Virus record (IMG/VR): IMGVR_UViG_3300010885_022219
Span: 1 to 33,094 of that record
Source of the DNA: a virus
Strand: one strand, 5' to 3'
DNA length: 33,094 nucleotides
Below are positions 15,131 through 22,803 of the stretch, in pieces; the first letter of the stretch is position 1, and each line of letters begins with the position of its first letter. The notes below the pieces were generated by a model. The model saw only the letters and a program-made list of their open reading frames with translations, had not been told where the DNA came from and did not search any database. The translations under genes and the position numbers were made by a program.

Positions 15131-15138
15131 TATTTATT
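15131..15138 (-). promoter_or_regulatory. Late-type motif AATAAATA of the homing endonuclease gene
   Basis: Minus strand AATAAATA ends 5 bases (tttat) before the GTG start at 15125, matching the structural-gene promoters. In such AT-rich DNA it could be a chance match. Confidence 0.45.
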
Positions 15139-15172
15139 CATTTATAATTAAATTATAAGACGCAAAGTATAA

Positions 15173-15598
15173 TTATACACCCCGGTATTTCGAATCAGTT
15201 GAACTTGCTAAATAACCTTTCAACATCTCATTGAGAGATGTTACTTCCATAGATACGCGAGCTATTTTCTTAGTTTCTGCGACTCTGATCTTGTCAAACA
15301 AAGAATCAGGAATGCAATTCTTTAGCTTAGATTGCATTGAATTAGGATCGGTTCCGTTCAAAGATCTAGAAAACTCTTCCAAATTCTTGATCCATCCTTG
15401 TAATGTAGTTACCATTTGTTGCTGCATCTTGGAAGTTGCGGCAAGATGATCTGCTGCTGCTCCACCATCGACATCAAAATCTTGAGGATTTGTTCCATTA
15501 TCCAAAGATTGTTGCATTGCTTCTGAATCTGATACTTCAGGAAGTTCTGGTTCTTCTCTTAGAACATGTACGAAGGCTTTTTGAAAAATATTATCCAT
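15173..15598 (-). CDS. Putative late head/virion-associated protein (141 aa)
   Basis: An unrecognised 141-residue protein with an acidic N-terminal part (MDNIFQKAFVHVLREEPELP), an Ala/Asp-rich centre and a helical C-terminal half (MLKGYLASSTDSKYRGV at the end). The N-terminal pattern FxKxFxxVLxEE resembles the start of the acidic protein at 24272-24910 and could be a head-targeting peptide, but this is an inference. The gene has a perfect CTAAATA motif 5 bases before its ATG on the minus strand, so it is almost surely late. Downstream on the same strand is the nuclease gene. Confidence 0.65.
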   Translation of the reverse strand: MDNIFQKAFVHVLREEPELPEVSDSEAMQQSLDNGTNPQDFDVDGGAAADHLAATSKMQQQMVTTLQGWIKNLEEFSRSLNGTDPNSMQSKLKNCIPDSLFDKIRVAETKKIARVSMEVTSLNEMLKGYLASSTDSKYRGV

Positions 15599-15603
15599 GT
15601 GAT

Positions 15604-15610
15604 TATTTAG
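15604..15610 (-). promoter_or_regulatory. Late promoter motif CTAAATA of the 15598 gene
   Basis: Minus strand CTAAATA, 5 bases (atcac) before the ATG at 15598. It is divergent from the GTAAATA at 15620-15626. Confidence 0.65.
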
Positions 15611-15619
15611 TCAAGATAG

Positions 15620-15626
15620 GTAAATA
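15620..15626 (+). promoter_or_regulatory. Late-type motif GTAAATA upstream of the 15663 gene
   Basis: GTAAATA ends 6 bases before a GTG at 15633 and 36 bases before the ATG at 15663. With the motif 10 bases away on the other strand it forms a divergent pair. If used, either the GTG is the start or the mRNA has a 30-base leader. Confidence 0.45.
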
Positions 15627-15662
15627 AATGTAGTGAAAATTAAAAATATAAGAGAAGATATT

Positions 15663-16004
15663 ATGGCTAATGCCGATAGGCAAGTAGCAGGTGTTGGTCC
15701 CGGCGCAACGGATGAACCGTTTTATCAAATGCCGATTGATATTCCTAACGATAGGCATATCAAGGCTGCTAATGCCACTTTACCCAATGAAATTCAAAGA
15801 TATAAAGATAGGATTTTTGAGATTTTTGGAAAAATGGCAGATCTTCGTGGAGATTTTCAAAAAGCATCTGATGAAAATCCAAGCGTAAAAGAATCACAAA
15901 AGGTAGCTTTAGATAAAGTAATTAAAAGATTAGACATATTAAATCAAAAATTAATACAAATACCTGACTTTTTAGTAGTTTTTGAGGTTGATTTAAAGGA
16001 TTAA
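15663..16004 (+). CDS. Unknown helical protein (113 aa)
   Basis: A 113-residue protein of unknown function. After an N-terminal MANADRQVAGVGPGATDEPF it has an amphipathic helical region (EIQRYKDRIFEIFGKMADLR, then KVALDKVIKRLDILNQKLIQ) that could form a coiled coil, and ends with VFEVDLKD. I prefer the ATG at 15663, preceded by a purine-rich AGAGAAG 5 bases upstream, over the GTG at 15633, which however is at the right distance (6 bases) from the GTAAATA motif; the start is uncertain by 10 codons. The promoter of the next gene lies in its last codons. Confidence 0.65.
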   Translation: MANADRQVAGVGPGATDEPFYQMPIDIPNDRHIKAANATLPNEIQRYKDRIFEIFGKMADLRGDFQKASDENPSVKESQKVALDKVIKRLDILNQKLIQIPDFLVVFEVDLKD

Positions 16005-16015
16005 TGTGGTATAAT
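15988..16015 (+). promoter_or_regulatory. Extended -10 promoter of the 16022 gene
   Basis: TTGATT (15988-15993), 16-base spacer ending in TGG, and a perfect TATAAT (16010-16015), 6 bases before the ATG at 16022. It is fully within the end of the previous gene and selects the ATG at 16022 rather than the one at 16004. Confidence 0.75.
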
Positions 16016-16021
16016 ACATTG

Positions 16022-16444
16022 ATGTGGATAGAAATTCTTAAACCATTACTACTCTTAACGAGTGTAAGTACTTTTTTTGCTCTATTAATAGGAAATAACG
16101 TTTATAACATGATAAACGTATTTGTTTTGACTACTATAATTCAAATTATACTAGATAGAGTATATAAGCAATATTTGATTTTACAGTCGGAAAAAATCAA
16201 AAACGAAAGAATCAAAGAATTTTCTAAACAAGGTATGGAAGTGGTGTGCCCTTGCTATCTAGAAAAAAGAATGTTCATCCCTATTACATTAAATGATGTT
16301 AATTCATTTAAATGTCTTGAATGTCAAAAAGAATGTCTTGTTCAATTAGAAGCAAAAACTTTTAATAAGACTGAAATTATTGATTTAGATCAGGCAGATG
16401 CAGCATTTTTAGAAATTTATAAAAAGATACAAGAAAAAGAATAA
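16022..16444 (+). CDS. Membrane protein with two TM helices and a zinc ribbon (140 aa)
   Basis: A small inner-membrane protein of unknown function. Two hydrophobic segments (about residues 8-24 and 31-44) form a hairpin, followed by a charged helix and a cytosolic-type zinc ribbon: CPC at 76-78, then CLEC at 98-101 and another cysteine at 105. From memory, marine T4-like phages have a similar TM-plus-ribbon protein of unknown function. Its class I promoter puts it with the early/replication genes; it may remodel the host membrane or anchor the replication machinery, which is speculation. I use the ATG at 16022 since the first in-frame ATG (16004) lies upstream of the -10. Confidence 0.75.
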   Translation: MWIEILKPLLLLTSVSTFFALLIGNNVYNMINVFVLTTIIQIILDRVYKQYLILQSEKIKNERIKEFSKQGMEVVCPCYLEKRMFIPITLNDVNSFKCLECQKECLVQLEAKTFNKTEIIDLDQADAAFLEIYKKIQEKE

Positions 16445-16446
16445 TT

Positions 16447-16851
16447 ATGCCAGATTATGATGTCCTTTCTAAGGAAATTCTCAACGCAACAGAAATACCA
16501 TCTTCGTTGACTTTTTCTAAACCTATATCTATTAATTTAGATTCTTTAAAAGATGATATTAGAATTTTAGTCTTATCAAAAGATAAAAGTCTTCTTAAAG
16601 CATATGATTATGCCTTTTTATCTGGACTAAGATCTAAGTCTGGTAATGATTCCTTAAAAAGTTTAATGAATTTATTAAGAGATTATTTTGCCCAAAAATA
16701 TAAAGACGATGTTGTTAAAAATTTAACTTTAAGAAAAAATTTTGATATAATAATTTCGTGTTTAGAATGTTTATCTATTAATGGAATAGATAGCAATTCG
16801 GACGAATTGAATACTTTAATACTTGGTTTTTTAGCTAAAAATTTTATATGA
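16447..16851 (+). CDS. Unknown protein (134 aa)
   Basis: An unrecognised 134-residue protein beginning MPDYDVLSKEILNATEIPSS. The C-terminal two thirds appear helical (LKSLMNLLRDYFAQKYKDDV) and contain one pair of cysteines (CLEC is absent; the pair is SCLECLS). No catalytic motif is visible. It starts 2 bases after the membrane protein stop and ends in an ATGA overlap with the next gene, so the three genes from 16022 form a translationally coupled operon. Confidence 0.6.
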   Translation: MPDYDVLSKEILNATEIPSSLTFSKPISINLDSLKDDIRILVLSKDKSLLKAYDYAFLSGLRSKSGNDSLKSLMNLLRDYFAQKYKDDVVKNLTLRKNFDIIISCLECLSINGIDSNSDELNTLILGFLAKNFI

Positions 16852-17090
16852 TAGACAAGCTTTTGATTAAAACAAAATCCAATAAAGAATATGTAATGAC
16901 CGTAGATTCTTATTCTCGGTGGTTGTGTCTAGTAGAAGCACTAGAAATAATAAACGAAAAGGCGAAGAAGTCTAAAATTGATTTGGAAAATAGTGACAGT
17001 TGGATTAAACCTTTAGCTTTACAAAAATATATAAAGCAAAGATTTCCAAGCATGAGTCACAATTTTAAAGTCGAAGAATATTTGATTTAA
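16848..17090 (+). CDS. Unknown small protein (80 aa)
   Basis: An unrecognised 80-residue basic protein: MIDKLLIKTKSNKEYVMTVD opens it, and the rest (LCLVEALEIINEKAKK, KPLALQKYIKQRFPSM) looks helical. It overlaps the previous stop by 4 bases (ATGA). Its stop codon overlaps the stop of the convergent cadherin-like gene, with no terminator visible between them. Confidence 0.6.
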   Translation: MIDKLLIKTKSNKEYVMTVDSYSRWLCLVEALEIINEKAKKSKIDLENSDSWIKPLALQKYIKQRFPSMSHNFKVEEYLI

Positions 17091-18349
17091 ATTATTGAAA
17101 TAAATGGTGGAACATCAGTTCCAGTAAATACGTTTGTATAGTCATTTATTGTAGCATTAAATGGGTTTTCATTGATTGTGTTTATACAAGCTAAGACCTG
17201 AGCATCTGTAGGTTTTACTTGTGGGTCTGAAAAATATCTATTTGGATCTTGTTTGTCTGTAATTGAAGGTTTAAATAATTGAACACATCCGATTCGATAG
17301 GCACTACTACCAGCATCTGTTTTACCCCAAATATTTAAATCATGCCCATAAGGTTTAAAAAATAAAAATCTACCATTTCCATCTAATGATGGACCTAAAT
17401 CGTCTCCGATTGGACCTATCAATCCATAAAAATTTTTATCTGTTGTCCATACGTTTGAAGAATTTTTATATGGTTTACTTATAGTGCTTATGTAATATTG
17501 ATCTGGAACTTTTTTTGTATCAAAACAAAAAACAAACCATCCTACAGCACTTATCGGATATTGACCAGTTCCTCTATCAAACATAGGATATTTTGTAAAA
17601 GATGCTGGCACACTATCTTCATTTATAACTTCTCCTAAAAACCCTTGTACAACTCTAACACTACTACTATTTGTAGATCCCGCAACAGATGCTTTATCTT
17701 TATTTGTAAAATTACATACACTATTTATTATATCATAATAAATATAAGAAATTCCTATTTCTTTACCAGTTCCTAAAGCTTTTGTGGTAAAATTAATTAC
17801 AGTATCTGTTATACTGTTTATAATTAAGTTGCTGGAAGCTACAACACTTTCTCTAACAATACTTATATTTTGTTTTGGAGTGTTTATGTCTCTATCTGGC
17901 AAATTATTGCTAAAAACAATTTTATTAGGAGCACAATTTACATTAGTTATATCAAACGAATATGTAGTACTTTCTGTTAAATCAAAAGATTTTGGTTGTT
18001 GAATGGGCGGTAAACAACTTACAGCAACAGTGACAGTAGCAACATTTGATGTTGCTGCACCATCCGTGACTTGATAAGTAAAAGTATCAAAACCAAAAAA
18101 ATTAACTTTTGGAGTATACGTAAAACTAGTTTTACTCGGATTTACTGATATAGTAGATCCATTTATCGAAGATGAATCGTAAGTATCTATTGATATATTT
18201 CCAGTAGGAAATGTATCTTGATCAAAATCATTTATCAATGGATCAAAAGTTAAAGCAACTCCCATGTTTGTACCAACAGAATCATCAAAAGCTACTGGTG
18301 GTAGATTTTTAACACTAATTATAATTGCGTATCCTGATCCTATAGCCAT
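17087..18349 (-). CDS. Tail/virion adhesin with cadherin-like domain (420 aa)
   Basis: Probably a tail fibre-associated or baseplate adhesin. The N-terminal domain (about residues 16-110) is of the tandem cadherin-like/VCBS type: PPVAFDDSVGTNMGVALTFD, a VLxNDxD-like LINDFDQD, then TYTPKVNFFGFDTFTYQVTD (the NFxGxDTFTYxVTDG signature). Such domains bind calcium and glycans in bacterial surface proteins. The rest (residues 111-420) is unrecognised, Asn/Ser-rich and contains aromatic-rich beta segments (VGWFVFCFDT, GRFLFFKPYGHD). The ATG at 18349 is chosen over the track of codons upstream because those overlap the previous fibre gene; GGAGG lies about 16 bases before it, rather far. Translation is probably coupled to the fibre gene. 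Confidence 0.7.
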   Translation of the reverse strand: MAIGSGYAIIISVKNLPPVAFDDSVGTNMGVALTFDPLINDFDQDTFPTGNISIDTYDSSSINGSTISVNPSKTSFTYTPKVNFFGFDTFTYQVTDGAATSNVATVTVAVSCLPPIQQPKSFDLTESTTYSFDITNVNCAPNKIVFSNNLPDRDINTPKQNISIVRESVVASSNLIINSITDTVINFTTKALGTGKEIGISYIYYDIINSVCNFTNKDKASVAGSTNSSSVRVVQGFLGEVINEDSVPASFTKYPMFDRGTGQYPISAVGWFVFCFDTKKVPDQYYISTISKPYKNSSNVWTTDKNFYGLIGPIGDDLGPSLDGNGRFLFFKPYGHDLNIWGKTDAGSSAYRIGCVQLFKPSITDKQDPNRYFSDPQVKPTDAQVLACINTINENPFNATINDYTNVFTGTDVPPFISII

Positions 18350-18351
18350 AA

Positions 18352-19959
18352 TTAATAATTTTGTCCTCCGATAAATCCAAACCAATCATTTGATATTTTT
18401 GTAAAACAAAAAACATCAGTTTTATTTTGAATTTTAGTTACTACTGGTGCTTTAGAGTATGCCCATCTTACAGTAGCTTGATTTATTGTCCAATTTGTAA
18501 CACTAAATGGTGCAACGTTAGTTCCTTTTTGAGTAATGAAAATAGTAACAGTATATGAATCTGATGGTTCATTATTAAAGGTAAAACCAGAAATATTACC
18601 TGTCATATCTACAGTAAATGTATTCGCACTACTTAAAGATAATACAACATTTCCGCTACTTTGTTTATAATAATAAACTTCAGAAAATGACTTTATGCCT
18701 AATGGTCCTGTCATTTTATCTCCCGATAAATGAACAAAATTGTTGTCTAAAAATCTTTTATTAACTGCATCTACATCTTTAGACGGATCTTTTAAATTCG
18801 TTATATTGTTGTTGTGAACATCGACAACACCAGATGATAAAAATGTTACGCTTGTGTTGTTTGTACTACCATTTGGTTTGATATCTAAACCTGTTCCATT
18901 TTGTAAAGCACAAATTGGAACACCACTCATAGTTATTGATCCAGTCACAGTTCCTCCAGAGAGTGGAAGATATGCCGATAATCTATTGGAAGTATTGTTA
19001 TTTAATTTATCTACATAATTTTTGGTAGTTGCCTGATTAACATTAGATAGATTGTCTGGATCTGCATTTAATATTAAATTTCCAGTCATTGTATCGCCAG
19101 ACAAATGGACGAAATATGATGCTCCTACTATACTAGCAGATACTTTACCATCAACATATTGTTGTGTGACCAAATCTCTTGTTGTTGATGGATTTTCATA
19201 TCCTGCTGCAACGGTTATATAACCTCTAGCCATTTGACTACCAGATATTGAAATGCATGAAGCATCACCATCATTTACATATTTTATAGTGGCAGCTTGT
19301 AACTGGTTAGATACATTTTTTACTGGATGTACATTCAATAACAAAGGGGTAGTATTTGTCATTGTTCCTCCAGAAAGTGGAATGTATAATGCTAAATCAG
19401 TTTTCTTAGCTAATAATCCCGAAGCACTACTAACTGTGCTATCAACATAACTTTTATTTGCTGCATGATTTGCTAAAGTGGGATTTCCATTTAACAACAA
19501 ATAGCCAGTCATTGGAGTGCTATTTCCTGATAATGGAACATAAACGCCTGATAATGCATCTACGTATTTTCTATTAACCGCATCAGTTGCTGATATAGGA
19601 TCTGCTACGTTTGTAATTCGATTAGAATTTACATTCAAAATACCAAAAATGTCAGCTTTAGCATTTACCACTAACGGTCCTGTCATTTTTTCATTTGGAC
19701 TAAGATTTGTTCCTGATTTATCTAATTTATTCTGTAAACCTTGATTTGATGTATTTACACTATTTTGCAAAACAGATATTTTAGTTTGAAAACTATCATA
19801 TACTATTCCGCTTACTTTAGCTGCTAAAGTATCTAAGGTTACTTTTTTTGTGTAAAAAGTTCCAACTACAGGATCACCAATATCGAAAGCTGTGTAATCC
19901 GTATTTTTAATTTCGTCTAACGAAGCTAAATCTAATCTATTGATGAAAGAGTCTGACAT
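18352..19959 (-). CDS. Repeat-rich tail fibre protein (535 aa)
   Basis: A fibre shaft protein. The body has about seven imperfect repeats of a unit like YxPLSGGTMTGxLxLN followed by NPxxxxxAATKxYVD, typical of trimeric phage fibres: PLSGNSTPMTG, PLSGGTMTN, HLSGDTMTG, PLSGGTVTG and HLSGDKMTG are all present, as are several KYVD/SYVD/QYVD. The N-terminal 70 residues (SFINRLDLASLDEIKN) likely attach to the baseplate, and the C-terminal 100 residues (ending NDWFGFIGGQNY) form a beta-rich tip like those of other fibres. An exact TATAAATA late motif lies 6 bases before the ATG. The gene is followed 2 bases later by the cadherin-like gene, so the two are probably cotranscribed. Confidence 0.85.
   Translation of the reverse strand: MSDSFINRLDLASLDEIKNTDYTAFDIGDPVVGTFYTKKVTLDTLAAKVSGIVYDSFQTKISVLQNSVNTSNQGLQNKLDKSGTNLSPNEKMTGPLVVNAKADIFGILNVNSNRITNVADPISATDAVNRKYVDALSGVYVPLSGNSTPMTGYLLLNGNPTLANHAANKSYVDSTVSSASGLLAKKTDLALYIPLSGGTMTNTTPLLLNVHPVKNVSNQLQAATIKYVNDGDASCISISGSQMARGYITVAAGYENPSTTRDLVTQQYVDGKVSASIVGASYFVHLSGDTMTGNLILNADPDNLSNVNQATTKNYVDKLNNNTSNRLSAYLPLSGGTVTGSITMSGVPICALQNGTGLDIKPNGSTNNTSVTFLSSGVVDVHNNNITNLKDPSKDVDAVNKRFLDNNFVHLSGDKMTGPLGIKSFSEVYYYKQSSGNVVLSLSSANTFTVDMTGNISGFTFNNEPSDSYTVTIFITQKGTNVAPFSVTNWTINQATVRWAYSKAPVVTKIQNKTDVFCFTKISNDWFGFIGGQNY
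18700..19710 (-). repeat. Fibre shaft repeats (PLSGGTMTG and ATKxYVD units)
   Basis: Degenerate repeated units of about 45-60 codons, each with an LSG[GDN]xMTG box and a [KSQR][YF][VL]D box. On the DNA level short repeats such as gttcctccaga are visible (near 18950 and 19365). They probably arose by duplication and mark a region prone to recombination. Confidence 0.7.
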
Positions 19960-19965
19960 ATCAAT

Positions 19966-19973
19966 TATTTATA
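19966..19973 (-). promoter_or_regulatory. Late promoter motif TATAAATA of the repeat fibre
   Basis: Minus strand TATAAATA, the exact T4 late consensus, 6 bases (attgat) before the ATG at 19959. No ribosome-binding site. Confidence 0.75.
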
Positions 19974-19977
19974 TAAT

Positions 19978-20661
19978 TTAATGTACTAATGAACCACTAT
20001 TGACACCTTTAATTGCTATGTTAATTTTATCTCCATATGGCGATTGTAAAATATAATCTGTACTCTTGGTGTTATTATTGTTGTATAATATTTTTGGAAG
20101 TTTCCCGCTGCCTTGTACGTGCAAATCTTTTATACTAAAAGCTATTTTTTTCTCCATTGCATTTAATGGAGAAGAATATCCAAATCCAATTTTATATGTA
20201 TCCGCTATATTAGTTAAAACTATGTTAGTTTTTATATTTAAAACATCAATATAATTATTATTAGAATCTTTTATAGATATAATTAAATTTTGTGCGGAAT
20301 TTGTTAAATTAAAACGTATAGTATTAAATCTATTATCTTGTGATATAAAAGGTTTTAATTCATTAAAAATATTTCCATGATATATATTATTAAAATTTGA
20401 ATCTTTAATCGTTATAAAATTTGTTGTATCAAACATTATACCTATCAATGATCCAACTACGCCAATGTCCGAATAATATGGCGCATATCCAAGACCAGAA
20501 TATCTTCCTCCTCCTACTAAAGATGAATTTTTAAATAAAAATGTAGAAAATCCTCCAGTTGCATTAACTTCCCCAGATATATTATATTGAATAGACCATG
20601 TTATATCAAAATTGGGATTGAGAGGATTATTTATACAAAAATTAAAAGTTGAATCACCCAT
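19978..20661 (-). CDS. Putative L-type-lectin-like virion protein (227 aa)
   Basis: A 227-residue beta-rich protein with the look of a legume/L-type lectin sandwich: GGFSTFLFKNSSLVGGGRYS, then GLGYAPYYSDIGVVGSLIGI and MFDTTNFITIKDS, and a late strand FNLTNSAQNLIISIKDSN. In L-type lectins the GFSTFLF and GIMFDT strands form the back sheet. It is probably a virion protein that binds host glycans, but the call rests on pattern only and the metal-binding residues were not verified. It has a perfect CTAAATA motif 6 bases before the ATG. Divergently, the main fibre gene starts 32 bases away. Confidence 0.6.
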   Translation of the reverse strand: MGDSTFNFCINNPLNPNFDITWSIQYNISGEVNATGGFSTFLFKNSSLVGGGRYSGLGYAPYYSDIGVVGSLIGIMFDTTNFITIKDSNFNNIYHGNIFNELKPFISQDNRFNTIRFNLTNSAQNLIISIKDSNNNYIDVLNIKTNIVLTNIADTYKIGFGYSSPLNAMEKKIAFSIKDLHVQGSGKLPKILYNNNNTKSTDYILQSPYGDKINIAIKGVNSGSLVH

Positions 20662-20667
20662 TCTAAT

Positions 20668-20687
20668 TATTTAGGATGGACTAAATA
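20668..20687. promoter_or_regulatory. Back-to-back divergent late promoters
   Basis: CTAAATA on the minus strand (20668-20674), six bases (gatgga), and CTAAATA on the plus strand (20681-20687). The first ends 6 bases before the ATG at 20661, the second 5 bases before the ATG at 20693. Both structural genes are served by a 20-base divergent block. Confidence 0.75.
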
Positions 20688-20692
20688 CTTTA

Positions 20693-22801
20693 ATGGCAGG
20701 AAATGCTCGATTTCACGATAAAGTTCATAGAAAAAATCACCATACGTTACCAACTGTTGGTTATCCTGATAGTGGTACAGATCCAATCGCATCTTATAGC
20801 GAGCCTTTTCAAGGAGATTTTGTTCTTAGTGGGTTACTAAGTGCAAAAACTGGTGTAAGATCTCTTTCTGTCTATGCGACTAGTGGAATGTATTGCGAAA
20901 ACATGTATGTAAGAAGTGTTACATATACAAATTATATTTCTGGTCAAGGAACAGAAACAATTATAAGTGATGGAGCATTAACTGGCTACGGTGATAATAC
21001 AATGACTTTGGATTATACCAAAGCAATTTATGCTAAAACTCCTCTTTTTAATATAACAAATAATTTATCTGTCGTTAATACAACATATTTAAATAAATTG
21101 TCTGTTAATGGCACATCCAATTTAAATGATGTATATTCAAATTCATTGAATGTTAGTGGTGATATATATGGTAAAAACATAACATCTACAAACCAAGGAG
21201 GATTAAATCAAATATCTTATAAACTAATAAGACAAGGTGCTGTTTCGAATGCAAAAAGTTGGGAATTAATTCATTTTAATGATACGCTAAGTGGTTCATT
21301 TGGTATAAGAACCAATAGTGACGATTATGCTACATCTTCTAATGCCTTTATAGCATATAGAGCACTCAATAGTATTAAAGTGGATTCAGTTTCATTATGG
21401 ACAAATGATAGCAATCGTTTTCATATTAATAGTTCTGGTAATATAGGAATTGGTACAACATCCAAAATACCAACAACATACAACAGAACATTAGTAGAAA
21501 TATTTGATAATACAATCACGGGAGGTGGATTGCTAGCATTAGGATCTCTTAGTGGTCACTCATTAATATATCGTGATGAAGCAACAAATTCTCTCAAAAT
21601 AGATTCAGACAGAGATTATAATTCTTCAGAAAGAAGAAATAAAACAGACTTAACACTTAATACAGGAAATAATATTAATTTTAGATATAATGGAACCGAT
21701 AAAGTTACTATACTTTCTTCTGGAAAGACTGGTATCAATCGTGTCGATCCAAACACCATGTTACACGTAAATGGTGATATTACAATTGATACTGGTTATT
21801 ATTTAAATTTACATACTACATCAGCACACACAGCAATAAAAAGAAATACTTCAATTAATGGTATAGAGTTCTATACAAATAGTCAACCAAGAATGTTTAT
21901 TTCTGATAATGGGAATGTCGGTATAGGAACTAGCACATTCTTACATACTCCAACAGACATGTTGGAAGTGAGCGGATCTGTTGGTGCAAATTCTTATAGA
22001 TCAAAACAAGGAAATCCAAATAATAATAACGAATCTACTGGAGGATATACTTTCGGTGATGATGGTGATACTGGTATGTTTTCTCCTTCGTCTGTAGCAA
22101 CTCCAGTTAGCCCTAACCTTGGTATTGTCGCTTTTTATGCTAATAGTTATGAAACTTCTAGAACATTCTGGAATGCATACCCGATATTTACCATAGGTTT
22201 ATCTGCTGCTTCGCAGGATTATTCTAGAACCACATTAGCAATAGGAGATAATAATAATGGTGGCTTAATAGAATTAAGAGATGGCAATTTATTATACAGC
22301 ACAATTTATAGAGATTCATTTACCAATAGCTTGTGGTTAAATGGAAAAAGTAATAATTCAGGAATTGTTTTATCTTCTGTAGGTACTGGTACTATTACTT
22401 TAGCTACTAGTGGAAATTCGACAGCACTAGTAGTTCAAAATGACGGTATTGTTAATATTCCAGTTATTAAAAATGGATATATTTCTAGTTTAACTGCTAG
22501 AAGCACACAATCTACTTATGTTCCTACATCTGCATTTAATGCAAATAATGATATTACATTATCTTTAAGTTCTAAAACCTATCAATTTATAGGAAATATT
22601 ACAACTAATAGAAATTTATTTTTACCTGCTGTTAATTTAAATAATGATGAATTAACTTTTATTATTAAAAATATAACTGATACAAATCCAAATAATTATA
22701 TTTCTGTAAAAGATAATTCTTCTAATGAATTATATCAATTAAGTGGTGGTAAAAATATTCAAGTTATTTGGAAATCTCCTTACTGGTATACTTTAACATA
22801 A
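20693..22801 (+). CDS. Large tail fibre protein (702 aa)
   Basis: A structural fibre. The N-terminal section MAGNARFHDKVHRKNHHTLP followed by TVGYPDSGTDPIASYSEPFQ resembles, from memory, tail-fibre N-termini of marine T4-like phages and probably attaches to the virion. The body is Asn/Ser/Thr/Gly-rich with repeated GNIGIGT, GNVGIGT and GKTGINR boxes, which occur in trimeric beta fibres and in tail-fibre proteins with chaperone domains; no peptidase-type chaperone motif is visible. The C-terminal 100 residues (KTYQFIGNITTNRNLFLPAV) look like a terminal tip. A CTAAATA motif lies 5 bases before the ATG with no ribosome-binding site. The Ig-like gene follows after 2 bases. Confidence 0.85.
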   Translation: MAGNARFHDKVHRKNHHTLPTVGYPDSGTDPIASYSEPFQGDFVLSGLLSAKTGVRSLSVYATSGMYCENMYVRSVTYTNYISGQGTETIISDGALTGYGDNTMTLDYTKAIYAKTPLFNITNNLSVVNTTYLNKLSVNGTSNLNDVYSNSLNVSGDIYGKNITSTNQGGLNQISYKLIRQGAVSNAKSWELIHFNDTLSGSFGIRTNSDDYATSSNAFIAYRALNSIKVDSVSLWTNDSNRFHINSSGNIGIGTTSKIPTTYNRTLVEIFDNTITGGGLLALGSLSGHSLIYRDEATNSLKIDSDRDYNSSERRNKTDLTLNTGNNINFRYNGTDKVTILSSGKTGINRVDPNTMLHVNGDITIDTGYYLNLHTTSAHTAIKRNTSINGIEFYTNSQPRMFISDNGNVGIGTSTFLHTPTDMLEVSGSVGANSYRSKQGNPNNNNESTGGYTFGDDGDTGMFSPSSVATPVSPNLGIVAFYANSYETSRTFWNAYPIFTIGLSAASQDYSRTTLAIGDNNNGGLIELRDGNLLYSTIYRDSFTNSLWLNGKSNNSGIVLSSVGTGTITLATSGNSTALVVQNDGIVNIPVIKNGYISSLTARSTQSTYVPTSAFNANNDITLSLSSKTYQFIGNITTNRNLFLPAVNLNNDELTFIIKNITDTNPNNYISVKDNSSNELYQLSGGKNIQVIWKSPYWYTLT

Positions 22802-22803
22802 TT

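Noticed and set aside
18700-19710. Repeated units as a CRISPR array
   Set aside because: The repeats are in-frame fibre shaft repeats with no constant repeat-spacer spacing.
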